From Desulfovibrio sp. (lineage in GTDB: Bacteria; Desulfobacterota; Desulfovibrionia; Desulfovibrionales; Desulfovibrionaceae), in NCBI GenBank assembly GCA_003512875.1, contig DONZ01000241.1, positions 1 to 16,745 on the forward strand: a stretch of 16,745 nt of DNA, in the 5' to 3' direction. Positions within the stretch are counted from its first letter, which is position 1. Each line of letters opens with the position of its first letter. Shown here piece after piece: positions 1 through 7,044 of the stretch. A program made the translations under genes and the position numbers. The notes under the pieces are model-generated. The model was not told where the DNA came from. It did no database searches and saw nothing but the letters and a program-made list of their open reading frames with translations.

Positions 1-1371
1 GTCATTGCTGACATTCAGCAAAACATGGGCGGAATTTCCCTGCAAACGCTTCCACGTAAGCTCCGGAAAAATCGCTTCATAACAAATAAGAGGCAAAACA
101 GAAACGGTTTTATCCTGAAAACGAAAATCGATAATACCTTTTTCATTTTTTCCCGAAGTATATGCGCCGCCATATTGTGCGAGTATCTCCTCAAAATAAG
201 ACAGAAAAGGCAAAGACGGCACATATTCGCCAAAAGGCACCAAATGCTCTTTTGCATAACGGGCGAGGCTTTTGCCGTTCTGTATGAGTTCCATGCTGTT
301 ATAATAGTTCCCGCCGTCAAAATACGGAATACCCAAAAGAAGCGTCTTATCGCCGCTCCAGTCAAGCAATTCCCGATATAATTCCTTATGATGATAAGAT
401 GTTATGGGAAAGGCGGTTTCCGGATAAACAAGAATGCTCTTGCCGTTCAGAGTTGACTGGGCTTCCTCGGAAAGCCGTATGAATTTCTTCATGCAATCTT
501 CCTGAAACAAAGGGGACCACTTGATGTTTTGCGAGATATTGCCTTGAATGACGGAAAAATAAACCATGTCCCTATCGGTCCATTTATACGCCTTATGCAC
601 CGCCTGCCCTTGGACAGAGGGAAATTCATGCACGGCACGGTAAGGAATATCAAGCTTTTTCCGCATGACTTTCACCGTACTTTGGTATTCCATGGGCACG
701 GCATTCTGCAAAACCGCAGCTCCGTAAAAATAAAGCGAAAACAAAACGATAACGCCCGAAAACTGACCTATTCCCCTTACGGAACGCAAAACAGAACCGC
801 GCTTAGCCTGTCGGCGCATAAGCGCGAGCTCCGCAAAACAAAATGCGGACACAGCAAAAATTCCGGACAAAACATAGGAACCGAAAATATTTGCGCCTTG
901 TATCATCACCGGAAGCGGCGCAAAGGCGGAAGAAAGCGTGAACCAAGAAAAACCGGTTAAAAACCAGCCTCGGAACAATTCGCAAAAATACCAGAACAAA
1001 CCTAATCCGCACACTTTGCACAAGGGCGGAAAATGCCTGACCTTCCTGGCATAAAAAGCGACAGCCGTTCCGTATAAGCCAAAATAAAAGCCGAGCAGCA
1101 AAGGAAAAAAAACAGCCAAAACATACGGAACAGCCCCGTAAATATTGGCTGTCACCGCAATCCAATAAAAGGCGCTTCCATAACCGATCATGCCTGTGAC
1201 AAGGCTTTCCCGCAAATAATTTTTACTGGTGTGCGCAAGCAGATACAGGCTGAAAGGATAAAGAAGCACTAAAAAAGGAACGGTCTGAAACGGGTTCGCA
1301 TATCCAAAAAAAATCCCCAAACCGCCCAACATGATCAATATATGTTTTTGCAACAGGTATTTTCGTATCAT
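1..1371 (-). CDS. lnt: Apolipoprotein N-acyltransferase (partial, C-terminus beyond window)
   Basis: Inner-membrane enzyme that transfers a third acyl chain from phospholipid to the N-terminal cysteine of apolipoproteins, the last step of lipoprotein maturation. The visible 457 codons hold a hydrophobic N-terminal half (several membrane segments, from about residue 13) followed by a nitrilase-like domain. The expected catalytic triad is readable: Glu318 in VYPETAFP, Lys374 in KEHLVPFGEY and Cys430 in LICYEAIFPE. The reading frame is still open at base 1, where it reads LLNVSND, so only the C-terminal tail is missing. I chose ATG at 1371 because GAGGA lies 4 bases upstream and the first membrane segment begins shortly after. 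The frame stays open further upstream, with in-frame ATGs at 1497 and 1494, so a longer N-terminus is possible. It is transcribed divergently from pyrK. Confidence 0.93.
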   Translation of the reverse strand, partial: MIRKYLLQKHILIMLGGLGIFFGYANPFQTVPFLVLLYPFSLYLLAHTSKNYLRESLVTGMIGYGSAFYWIAVTANIYGAVPYVLAVFFPLLLGFYFGLYGTAVAFYARKVRHFPPLCKVCGLGLFWYFCELFRGWFLTGFSWFTLSSAFAPLPVMIQGANIFGSYVLSGIFAVSAFCFAELALMRRQAKRGSVLRSVRGIGQFSGVIVLFSLYFYGAAVLQNAVPMEYQSTVKVMRKKLDIPYRAVHEFPSVQGQAVHKAYKWTDRDMVYFSVIQGNISQNIKWSPLFQEDCMKKFIRLSEEAQSTLNGKSILVYPETAFPITSYHHKELYRELLDWSGDKTLLLGIPYFDGGNYYNSMELIQNGKSLARYAKEHLVPFGEYVPSLPFLSYFEEILAQYGGAYTSGKNEKGIIDFRFQDKTVSVLPLICYEAIFPELTWKRLQGNSAHVLLNVSND

Positions 1372-1476
1372 AACATCCTCGCAAGAGGAACATTCTTTCA
1401 CAGCCTTAAGAAGTTTGCAAGAAAATTCATAAACAAAATCACCGATAAGAAAATATTTTTTTTTAGCCTGCTTAAC

Positions 1477-1505
1477 TTGACCCAAAGAAAACATCATACT
1501 AAACT
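1477..1505 (+). promoter_or_regulatory. Candidate sigma-70 promoter for the pyrK-hflX run
   Basis: A -35 box TTGACC (1477-1482), a 17-base spacer and a -10 box TAAACT (1500-1505) lie about 37 bases before the pyrK start, in the only sizeable gap upstream of the run. The -35 matches the consensus at 5 of 6 bases and the -10 at 4 of 6. Found by eye and not tested. If lnt started at 1497, this promoter would overlap the lnt coding region. Confidence 0.5.
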
Positions 1506-1542
1506 TATTCCAATTATGGATTTTTTCGGCTAGGAGGACACT

Positions 1543-2367
1543 ATGGAAAATGCACCCATATTGCCTATACGTGCGGAACTTGCCGTTACGGACCTCATTC
1601 CTTTCGGATACGACAAAGAGAGAAGTTTTTTCGCCCTCACCCTTGCCCGTCCGCAATGGGCGGAATGGAAACCGGGACAATTCATCATGCTCCGTCCAAA
1701 TTCATGGAACTGCGAGCTCACTTGGGCGAGACCCTTTTCCATTTGCCGTGTCACTCCCCAATCGCTTGTGCTTTTTTTCCAAGTAGCAGGACGCGGAACA
1801 AAAGAAATCGCAAAACTCAAGCCAAAAGACACAGTGACTGTCTGGGGACCTCTTGGCACGCACTTCGCCTTTGAAAACAAACCGACGCTGCTGCTTGCCG
1901 GCGGAATAGGCATTGCGCCTTTTGCGGGTTATGTGGAACAGCACCCCGTGCAAAATCAATTATCCATGTTTTTCAGCCACCGGCTTCCCGAACAGTATTA
2001 TCCTGTGGAAAGCCTGACCCGCCATATCGAAGTTGAAACCCGCTATGAGCAAAAACAAGAAGATTTAACAGGAACAATTCAAACGATCCGCCAAAAAATG
2101 GAAGAAACGGCAAAAAAAAACGGCTTGGTTTTAGCCTGCGGCCCCATGCCTTTTTTGAAAACCGTTTGGAAAAACGCTCTTGAACTGAATGTTTCCGCAC
2201 AGCTGTCCCTTGAACAGCGCATGGCTTGCGGTATCGGAGCCTGTCTTGGCTGTGTTTCCGTAACTTCCGCCCTCTATCCTGACAAGGAAAAAGCCGGACT
2301 GCCGGTGCAAACCTGTACAAAAGGCCCTGTTTTTTGGGCGCACGAACTTAATTTAGACGCACAATAA
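1543..2367 (+). CDS. pyrK: Dihydroorotate dehydrogenase electron transfer subunit PyrK
   Basis: FAD and [2Fe-2S] subunit of the class 1B dihydroorotate dehydrogenase. It passes electrons from PyrD to NAD+ in de novo pyrimidine synthesis and is cytoplasmic. The 274 residues follow the ferredoxin-reductase fold: RPFS (63-66) is the flavin-binding motif and GGIGIAPF (120-127) the nicotinamide-binding loop. The cluster ligands are C229, C234, C237 and C258, spaced C-x4-C-x2-C-x20-C as expected for PyrK. ATG at 1543 follows a perfect AGGAGG (1532-1537) by 5 bases. The partner gene pyrD starts 43 bases after the stop, which supports pyrK over a generic sulfide dehydrogenase or NfnA-type subunit. 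Confidence 0.93.
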   Translation: MENAPILPIRAELAVTDLIPFGYDKERSFFALTLARPQWAEWKPGQFIMLRPNSWNCELTWARPFSICRVTPQSLVLFFQVAGRGTKEIAKLKPKDTVTVWGPLGTHFAFENKPTLLLAGGIGIAPFAGYVEQHPVQNQLSMFFSHRLPEQYYPVESLTRHIEVETRYEQKQEDLTGTIQTIRQKMEETAKKNGLVLACGPMPFLKTVWKNALELNVSAQLSLEQRMACGIGACLGCVSVTSALYPDKEKAGLPVQTCTKGPVFWAHELNLDAQ

Positions 2368-2410
2368 CCAAGTCCGGCGCAAACAAAGATTTATCATAAG
2401 GTTCGACACA

Positions 2411-3343
2411 ATGATCAATATGCATACAACCCTGCGGGCAAAGAACGGCTCCGCTTTGGAATTGAAAACCCCTGTCATGAGCGCTTCCGGAACATTCGGC
2501 TATGGAACGGAATTCATGCCCTACGGCGACATCAGCAAATTAGGGGCCATCATCGTAAAAGGGCTCTCGCTCAAACCCCGCGCAGGCAACCCTTTGCCCC
2601 GCATCGCCGAAACCCCCTGCGGCATGCTCAATGCCGTCGGACTGCAAAACGACGGGGTGGAAGCTTTCATCAGCCAAAAACTTCCTCTCCTGCCGGCAAG
2701 CGAAGTTCCCATTATCGCCAACATTTACGCCACAAGCGCCGAGGACTTCGCCGAACTTGCCAATGTGTTATCCCATGAAGAAAAAGTATCCGCCCTCGAA
2801 GTCAACATTTCCTGCCCCAATGTCAAAGCGGGGGGCGTTCTTTTCGGACAAAACCCGCTTATGGCGGGTTCCATCGTGCAAGCGGTCAAAAAAAATGCGG
2901 GCAGTCTGCCTGTGGTTGTCAAATTGTCCCCCAATGTCACCAATATTGCAGAAATGGCGAAAGCCATTGAAGAAGCCGGCGCGGACATGATTTCCTGTAT
3001 CAACACCATTACGGGTATGGCTGTCGATATCCGCTCCCGCAAGCCCCTGCTCGCGAATATCGTAGGCGGACTTTCCGGACCGGCTGTCAAGCCTGTTGCG
3101 CTCCGCTGCGTTTGGCAAGTCGCACAGACCGTAAGCATTCCCGTTATCGGCATCGGCGGAATCGCAAGTGCGAAAGATGTTTTGGAATTTATCCTCGTCG
3201 GAGCGAGCGCGGTGGAAATCGGCACCGCCTCTTTTACCGACCCTGCGGCAATTTTTAAAATCATCCAGGACTTGCCCGGACTTTGCGAAGAATTAGGTAT
3301 CAAAAACCTTGAACAATACAGAAATTCCCTCATCACAGGATAA
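2411..3343 (+). CDS. pyrD: Dihydroorotate dehydrogenase catalytic subunit, class 1B
   Basis: FMN-dependent enzyme that oxidises dihydroorotate to orotate, the fourth step of UMP synthesis. It works as a heterotetramer with the upstream PyrK. The 310-residue TIM barrel shows SASGTFG near residues 24-30, the FMN/substrate lysine in IVKGLSL (K50), a second lysine K171 in VVKLSPN, and the catalytic cysteine C135 in VNISCPN, which marks class 1 rather than the quinone-linked class 2. Phosphate-binding glycines appear in IVGGLSG (217-223) and GIGGI (247-251). ATG at 2411 has AAGG (2398-2401) 9 bases upstream. An in-frame ATG three codons later is less well placed. Two bases separate its stop from pgpA. 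Confidence 0.95.
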   Translation: MINMHTTLRAKNGSALELKTPVMSASGTFGYGTEFMPYGDISKLGAIIVKGLSLKPRAGNPLPRIAETPCGMLNAVGLQNDGVEAFISQKLPLLPASEVPIIANIYATSAEDFAELANVLSHEEKVSALEVNISCPNVKAGGVLFGQNPLMAGSIVQAVKKNAGSLPVVVKLSPNVTNIAEMAKAIEEAGADMISCINTITGMAVDIRSRKPLLANIVGGLSGPAVKPVALRCVWQVAQTVSIPVIGIGGIASAKDVLEFILVGASAVEIGTASFTDPAAIFKIIQDLPGLCEELGIKNLEQYRNSLITG

Positions 3344-3345
3344 AT

Positions 3346-3855
3346 ATGCGTTATTCACTTCTGACCAATATTGCGACGCTCGGTCTTGTCGGACGTATCA
3401 AAAAAGCCCCGGGAACGGCAGGTTCCTTTCTTGCGGTCTTATGCGCCCCGCTTTGTTTTTTACCTTTTTCACTGCCCATACGCCTGCTGATTTTGTCCGT
3501 CCTTTTTCTTATCGGCATAAAAGCGAGCGAACAAGCGGAAAAAGAACTTAAAGAAAAAGACCCTTCCAGCGTCATTATTGACGAAGTCGTGGGACAGTGG
3601 CTTACGCTCCTGCCGGTCAATGCGCTTTCCTATTTCAATTCTCAAACCATCACGCCTCAGGATTGGTTTGTGCTTATGATAGGGTTCTTGTTTTTCCGTA
3701 TTTTCGATATCGGCAAAATCGGACCGGTAGGGCTTTGCGAACGTAAACTGCAGGGCGGTCTTGGCATCATGGCTGATGATGTCATGGCGGGATTTTTGGC
3801 GGCACTTCTGATGTATCCGCTGCAATTTTATGGCAATCTCATTTTTGGTTACTGA
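3346..3855 (+). CDS. pgpA: Phosphatidylglycerophosphatase A
   Basis: Membrane phosphatase that removes the phosphate from phosphatidylglycerol phosphate to give phosphatidylglycerol. The 169 residues carry the PgpA signature in order: KAPGTAGS (20-27), the acidic VIIDEVVGQW (76-85), FDIGKIGP (120-127) and ADDVMAG (143-149), with hydrophobic segments at about 28-58, 107-119 and 146-160. ATG at 3346 lies two bases after the pyrD stop, and its ribosome-binding site AGGA overlaps that stop, so translation is probably coupled to pyrD. The size is normal for the family. The gene belongs to the same run as the pyrimidine genes but shares no pathway with them. Confidence 0.93.
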   Translation: MRYSLLTNIATLGLVGRIKKAPGTAGSFLAVLCAPLCFLPFSLPIRLLILSVLFLIGIKASEQAEKELKEKDPSSVIIDEVVGQWLTLLPVNALSYFNSQTITPQDWFVLMIGFLFFRIFDIGKIGPVGLCERKLQGGLGIMADDVMAGFLAALLMYPLQFYGNLIFGY

Positions 3856-3887
3856 AAACACCCCTAACCTTCAACAAAGGAAACGAT

Positions 3888-4484
3888 ATGGATTTTTTAC
3901 CTATTAAACGCGCCTTATTAAGTGTCACAGACAAAAGCGGCTTGAAAGAATTTGCGGAATTTCTGCATTCACGGCAAGTTGAAATTGTTTCCACCGGCGG
4001 AACAATGAAATTTTTAAAAGAAGCGGGTCTGCCTGTGACCGCTGTTGAATCCGTCACAAGTTTTCCGGAAATTTTAAACGGCCGCGTCAAAACCTTGCAC
4101 CCCAAAATCCATGGCGGCATTTTGGCGGATAAGGACAATCCGGAACACATGGAAACCCTGAAAAAACACGAAATAGCCCCTTTTGATCTGGTTTGCGTCA
4201 ATTTATACGCTTTCGCTTCCGCTTTGCAAAAAAAATTGCCTGTCCGCAACATGGTGGAAGAAATCGATATCGGCGGTCCGTGCCTCATGCGCGCCACGGC
4301 AAAAAATTTCCACAGCATGCTTGTTCTGCCTGACCCTAAATATTATCTCCGCGCTATGGAAGAAATTAAAAATCCCGACGGGGTAAGCCTTGCTTTCAGA
4401 AAGGAAATGTCCGCCCAAACCTTTAAAATCACTTCCGAATACGATGCAATGATTTCCCTTTATCTTGAAGGAGTCGGCGTATAG
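3888..4484 (+). CDS. Stand-alone IMP cyclohydrolase (PurH N-terminal domain only)
   Basis: Closes the ring of FAICAR to give IMP, the last step of de novo purine synthesis. At 198 residues it matches only the N-terminal, MGS-like half of bifunctional PurH, which is normally about 520 residues. Recognisable blocks are ALLSVTDKSGL (9-19), STGGT (35-39), GRVKTLHP (65-72), VNLYAF (104-109), EIDIGGP (125-131) and ATAKN (136-140). K68, Y107, D127 and K139 correspond to catalytic or binding residues of characterised PurH/ATIC proteins, recalled rather than aligned. The protein ends in YDAMISLYL, the usual end of this domain, so this looks like a natural single-domain gene and not a truncation. The AICAR formyltransferase half is not in the window. 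Start: AAAGGA 6 bases before ATG 3888. Confidence 0.88.
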   Translation: MDFLPIKRALLSVTDKSGLKEFAEFLHSRQVEIVSTGGTMKFLKEAGLPVTAVESVTSFPEILNGRVKTLHPKIHGGILADKDNPEHMETLKKHEIAPFDLVCVNLYAFASALQKKLPVRNMVEEIDIGGPCLMRATAKNFHSMLVLPDPKYYLRAMEEIKNPDGVSLAFRKEMSAQTFKITSEYDAMISLYLEGVGV

Positions 4485-6355
4485 CTCTTTTAGAAGGAAA
4501 TTTGGCAGGGCTGAAGCCTAATGAGCTAAAAGCCCTGCAGCGCCTCATCAACCGCCGTTATGACACGCATACCGGCTATACCCCGGAGCAAGCAAAAGAA
4601 CTTGCCGCTTTATCGCGCCTTATTGCCCGGCAAATCGGTTTGCTTATCAACAGGCAAGGGAAAGTCGAACTCGCCATTGTCGGCGACGCCCACGGAATTT
4701 TAATTCCGACCCTCGCCCGTGAACGCTCCGCCGGACGCCTGCGGGGCATACGCCTTTTGCATACCCACCTTACAGACAGCGCTCTTTCCAATGAAGATTT
4801 GATGGATTTGCTTTTCCTGCGTTTGGACAGCATTGGTGCATTAACCGTCGACGAATTCGGTTCCCCCCTGCATTTTCAATCCGCCCATTTGCTCCCCGCC
4901 CTTATTTCCGACGAATCGTACATCCATGACGCGGGCAAACCGGACAAAATCCGAAAACAGCTTGAATTTTTCGGCAATACCCAAGAAACAAACACAAATT
5001 TACAAGCGGAAGATATTGATTTCATTCTTACGCAAAATCTTTATAACGCCCCCCTTGAAAAGCCCGGAACGCAAACAGGAAGTCCAAGCGTTCCATACCA
5101 TGTCACGGAGTTTTTCGCATGGGACAAAACCCCTCTTGATTTATCTGCCGAAATTGAAGCCGTTGAAGAAGAATTCGCCCGTCTTATGCGCGGTTCCCAT
5201 TCCACGGAAAACGCAAAAAATCCCCCTAAATACGATGCAAACGGCTCATTGGGCACTTTTCAGGCAGGCTCGCGTTCCGTGCTTGTTTCCGTAAGCAAAG
5301 CCCCTAAGACCATTCAGGAACGCAATCTGGCGGAACTGGCGGAACTTGCCGGAACGGCGGGGCTCAATGTGGCAGGCAGCTTAATCCAGCGTGTCACATC
5401 GATAAATCCAAGGCAAATTCTCAGCCAAAACAAACTGGCGGAACTTGAAGTCATAGCCCTGCAAGGACATGCGGGCGTCATTGTTTTTGACGGAGAACTC
5501 TCCCCCGCCCAACTGCAAAATTTGGCAGAACTTACGGAACGGAAAGTCTTGGACAGGACACAGCTCATCCTTGATATTTTTGCCCAGCACGCCAAAACAG
5601 GAGCGGGAAAACTGCAAGTCGAAATGGCGCAGCTGAAATACACCCAGCCCCGTTTGGTCGGAAAAAACCGCGCCATGGACAGGCTCATGGGCGGAATCGG
5701 CGGACGTGGTCCCGGAGAAACAAAGCTCGAAACCGACAGACGCCGTATCAAAGACAGAATTGCCAAAATAAAAATCGAACTCGAAAAACTCAAAAAACAG
5801 CGCCAAGCCAACAGGGCGAAGCGCAGGCGTTATGATTTGCCCGCAGCAGCCCTTGTGGGGTATACCAATGCCGGAAAATCAACCCTCTTGAACAAGCTTA
5901 CAAAAAGTGAAGTCCTTGCCGAGAATAAACTGTTCGCAACCCTCGACCCAACAACACGACGGCTCCGCTTTCCTGAAGAACATGAAATCGTCCTTGCCGA
6001 TACCGTAGGCTTTATCCGCGATTTGCCCAAAGAGCTTATGGAAGCCTTCCGGGCGACCTTGGAAGAACTCAACGAAGCGGACATGTTAATCCACGTGCTT
6101 GACGCTTCCCACCCGGAAATGGAACAACAGCTCGAATCTGTTGAAAAAATTCTGGAAGAATTGGGACTTTCGGATATTCCGCGGATTCTTCTGCTCAACA
6201 AATGGGATAATATACCAAAAAATGCCCAAGACCCGCTGCTGGAACGCTTTTCAAACGCGTTTCCCGTTTCTGCGCTTTCCGGTTTCGGCTTGGCGGAAGC
6301 GAGCGCATTTATCGAAAAGACACTTTTCAGTAAAAACACGCCGCTTCATGAATGA
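4481..6355 (+). CDS. hflX: GTPase HflX with long N-terminal extension; start codon uncertain
   Basis: Ribosome-associated GTPase of the HflX family, linked to splitting or rescue of stalled ribosomes under stress. Counting from TTG 4502 gives 617 residues. There is an N-terminal extension of about 255 residues, then the HflX glycine-rich domain (about 258-445) ending in GIGGRGPGETKLETDRR, a basic coiled-coil stretch (413-444), and the G domain: G1 GYTNAGKST (453-461), G3 DTVG (500-503), G4 NKWD (566-569) and G5 SAL (590-592). The frame upstream of TTG reads LLEGN and joins LAGLKPNELKAL, which looks like the usual family N-terminus, but the open stretch back to the stop codon at 4466-4468 holds no ATG, GTG or TTG. 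It does hold ATA at 4481, 7 bases after AAGGAG (4468-4473) and overlapping the stop of the IMP cyclohydrolase gene. I drew the gene from 4481; the conservative start is TTG 4502. Product identity is certain, the start is not. Confidence 0.9.
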   Translation: MALLEGNLAGLKPNELKALQRLINRRYDTHTGYTPEQAKELAALSRLIARQIGLLINRQGKVELAIVGDAHGILIPTLARERSAGRLRGIRLLHTHLTDSALSNEDLMDLLFLRLDSIGALTVDEFGSPLHFQSAHLLPALISDESYIHDAGKPDKIRKQLEFFGNTQETNTNLQAEDIDFILTQNLYNAPLEKPGTQTGSPSVPYHVTEFFAWDKTPLDLSAEIEAVEEEFARLMRGSHSTENAKNPPKYDANGSLGTFQAGSRSVLVSVSKAPKTIQERNLAELAELAGTAGLNVAGSLIQRVTSINPRQILSQNKLAELEVIALQGHAGVIVFDGELSPAQLQNLAELTERKVLDRTQLILDIFAQHAKTGAGKLQVEMAQLKYTQPRLVGKNRAMDRLMGGIGGRGPGETKLETDRRRIKDRIAKIKIELEKLKKQRQANRAKRRRYDLPAAALVGYTNAGKSTLLNKLTKSEVLAENKLFATLDPTTRRLRFPEEHEIVLADTVGFIRDLPKELMEAFRATLEELNEADMLIHVLDASHPEMEQQLESVEKILEELGLSDIPRILLLNKWDNIPKNAQDPLLERFSNAFPVSALSGFGLAEASAFIEKTLFSKNTPLHE

Positions 6356-6888
6356 TTTTCAAGTGTTCGCCGTTAAATCGCCTTGCCTGCCATAAAAGCC
6401 TCTTTTGATGAAACGGCGGTCCTTTGACCTCTCCTGCCTAACTCCTTCTGTTAAAATTTCCCGCAGCTATCCCGTCCAAGAAATAAAAAAAGCATGGCAA
6501 TACTGCAAAACAGGTTCACAGCCCTCTTTCGGATTACCCTCTGCCGCCATATTAAATAACAATCCTTTTAAGCAGTCAGATATGGTCCATTTAATTCCGC
6601 CACGGCAAAAAAACTATCAAAAATCGTCTTCCATTTCCAAATACCGTATATGAACTTGGGATATTGACCTGCGTCGCACCGCATAGTTCCTCCATAGGCG
6701 CAAAAACATACTCTTTATCCCGAAAAACCTGCAAAGTTTTCCGGCACCGAATCTCCGACAAATTCCTGCGGTCTTCCCACCGTTCTTTTCCTTTCTTCTT
6801 TAACACGCTTTTTCATTATTCATAAAAACATGCCGCTTTCCCCGGTATCACAGAAGAACAGTCCTGTCTGACAACGGACAGACAAAAA
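6356..6888. other. Gene-poor stretch between hflX and asd
   Basis: No convincing gene was found on either strand. Open frames of about 70-80 codons at 6405-6653 (+) and 6591-6806 (-) have low-complexity or unfamiliar composition and no good ribosome-binding site, so they are not called. Minus-strand fragments in different frames with scattered stops could be the remains of a decayed gene, but I recognise no family. No clear intrinsic terminator follows hflX: only a 7-bp inverted repeat CGCCGTT/AACGGCG (6368-6374 and 6412-6418) with a 37-base loop. A small stem TGTCTG/CAGACA with an 8-base loop lies at 6865-6884. Confidence 0.4.
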
Positions 6889-6901
6889 ATAACAAATTTG
6901 T
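6889..6901. repeat. AT-rich palindromic element, copy 1 (upstream of asd promoter)
   Basis: ATAACAAATTTGT, with a perfect 10-bp palindrome ACAAATTTGT at 6892-6901. The same 13 bases recur at 7011-7023, 122 bases downstream. A partial copy, ATAACAAAATC, sits at 6929-6939. Position upstream of the -35 box suggests a regulator-binding site; this is inference. Confidence 0.45.
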
Positions 6902-6955
6902 CATTCATAATTTTTAATAATGAAAAAAATAACAAAATCAATCATATTTTATTGC

Positions 6956-6984
6956 TTGACAGTGCTTTTATTTAGTGCAATGAT
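6956..6984 (+). promoter_or_regulatory. Strong candidate sigma-70 promoter for asd
   Basis: Perfect -35 box TTGACA (6956-6961), a 17-base spacer and a -10 box AATGAT (6979-6984, 4 of 6). TGC immediately before the -10 box gives an extended -10 element. The flanks are very AT-rich. The start point would fall near 6991, leaving a leader of about 55 bases before asd. Confidence 0.65.
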
Positions 6985-7010
6985 AAAAGCGTTGTCACAA
7001 AAAATTAGAT

Positions 7011-7024
7011 ATAACAAATTTGTT
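7011..7024. repeat. AT-rich palindromic element, copy 2 (asd leader)
   Basis: The same 13 bases as at 6889-6901. Here the palindrome is 12 bp and perfect (AACAAATTTGTT, 7013-7024). It lies between the predicted transcription start and the asd ribosome-binding site, where a bound repressor would block elongation or initiation. The paired layout around one promoter resembles a two-operator arrangement; the regulator is unknown. Confidence 0.45.
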
Positions 7025-7044
7025 TATTAAGAGAGGAACCCGCT

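Noticed and set aside
529..960. Open frame of 143 codons on the plus strand
   Set aside because: Antisense to lnt, whose catalytic triad reads clearly on the other strand.
1342..1533. 63-codon open frame on the plus strand before pyrK
   Set aside because: Overlaps the lnt 5' end and promoter DNA, is Phe/Lys-rich from AT-rich sequence, and lacks a ribosome-binding site.
2725..3336. Open frame of 203 codons on the minus strand
   Set aside because: Antisense shadow of pyrD, which has complete class 1B motifs.
6368..6418. Inverted repeat CGCCGTT/AACGGCG after hflX as a terminator
   Set aside because: The 37-base loop is too long and no T-run follows, so it is not called as an intrinsic terminator.
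6405..6653. Possible 82-codon gene on the plus strand
   Set aside because: No ribosome-binding site, mixed composition and no family resemblance; treated as chance.
6591..6806. Possible 71-codon gene on the minus strand
   Set aside because: Starts at GTG without a clear ribosome-binding site and matches nothing I know. A decayed gene here is possible but unproven.
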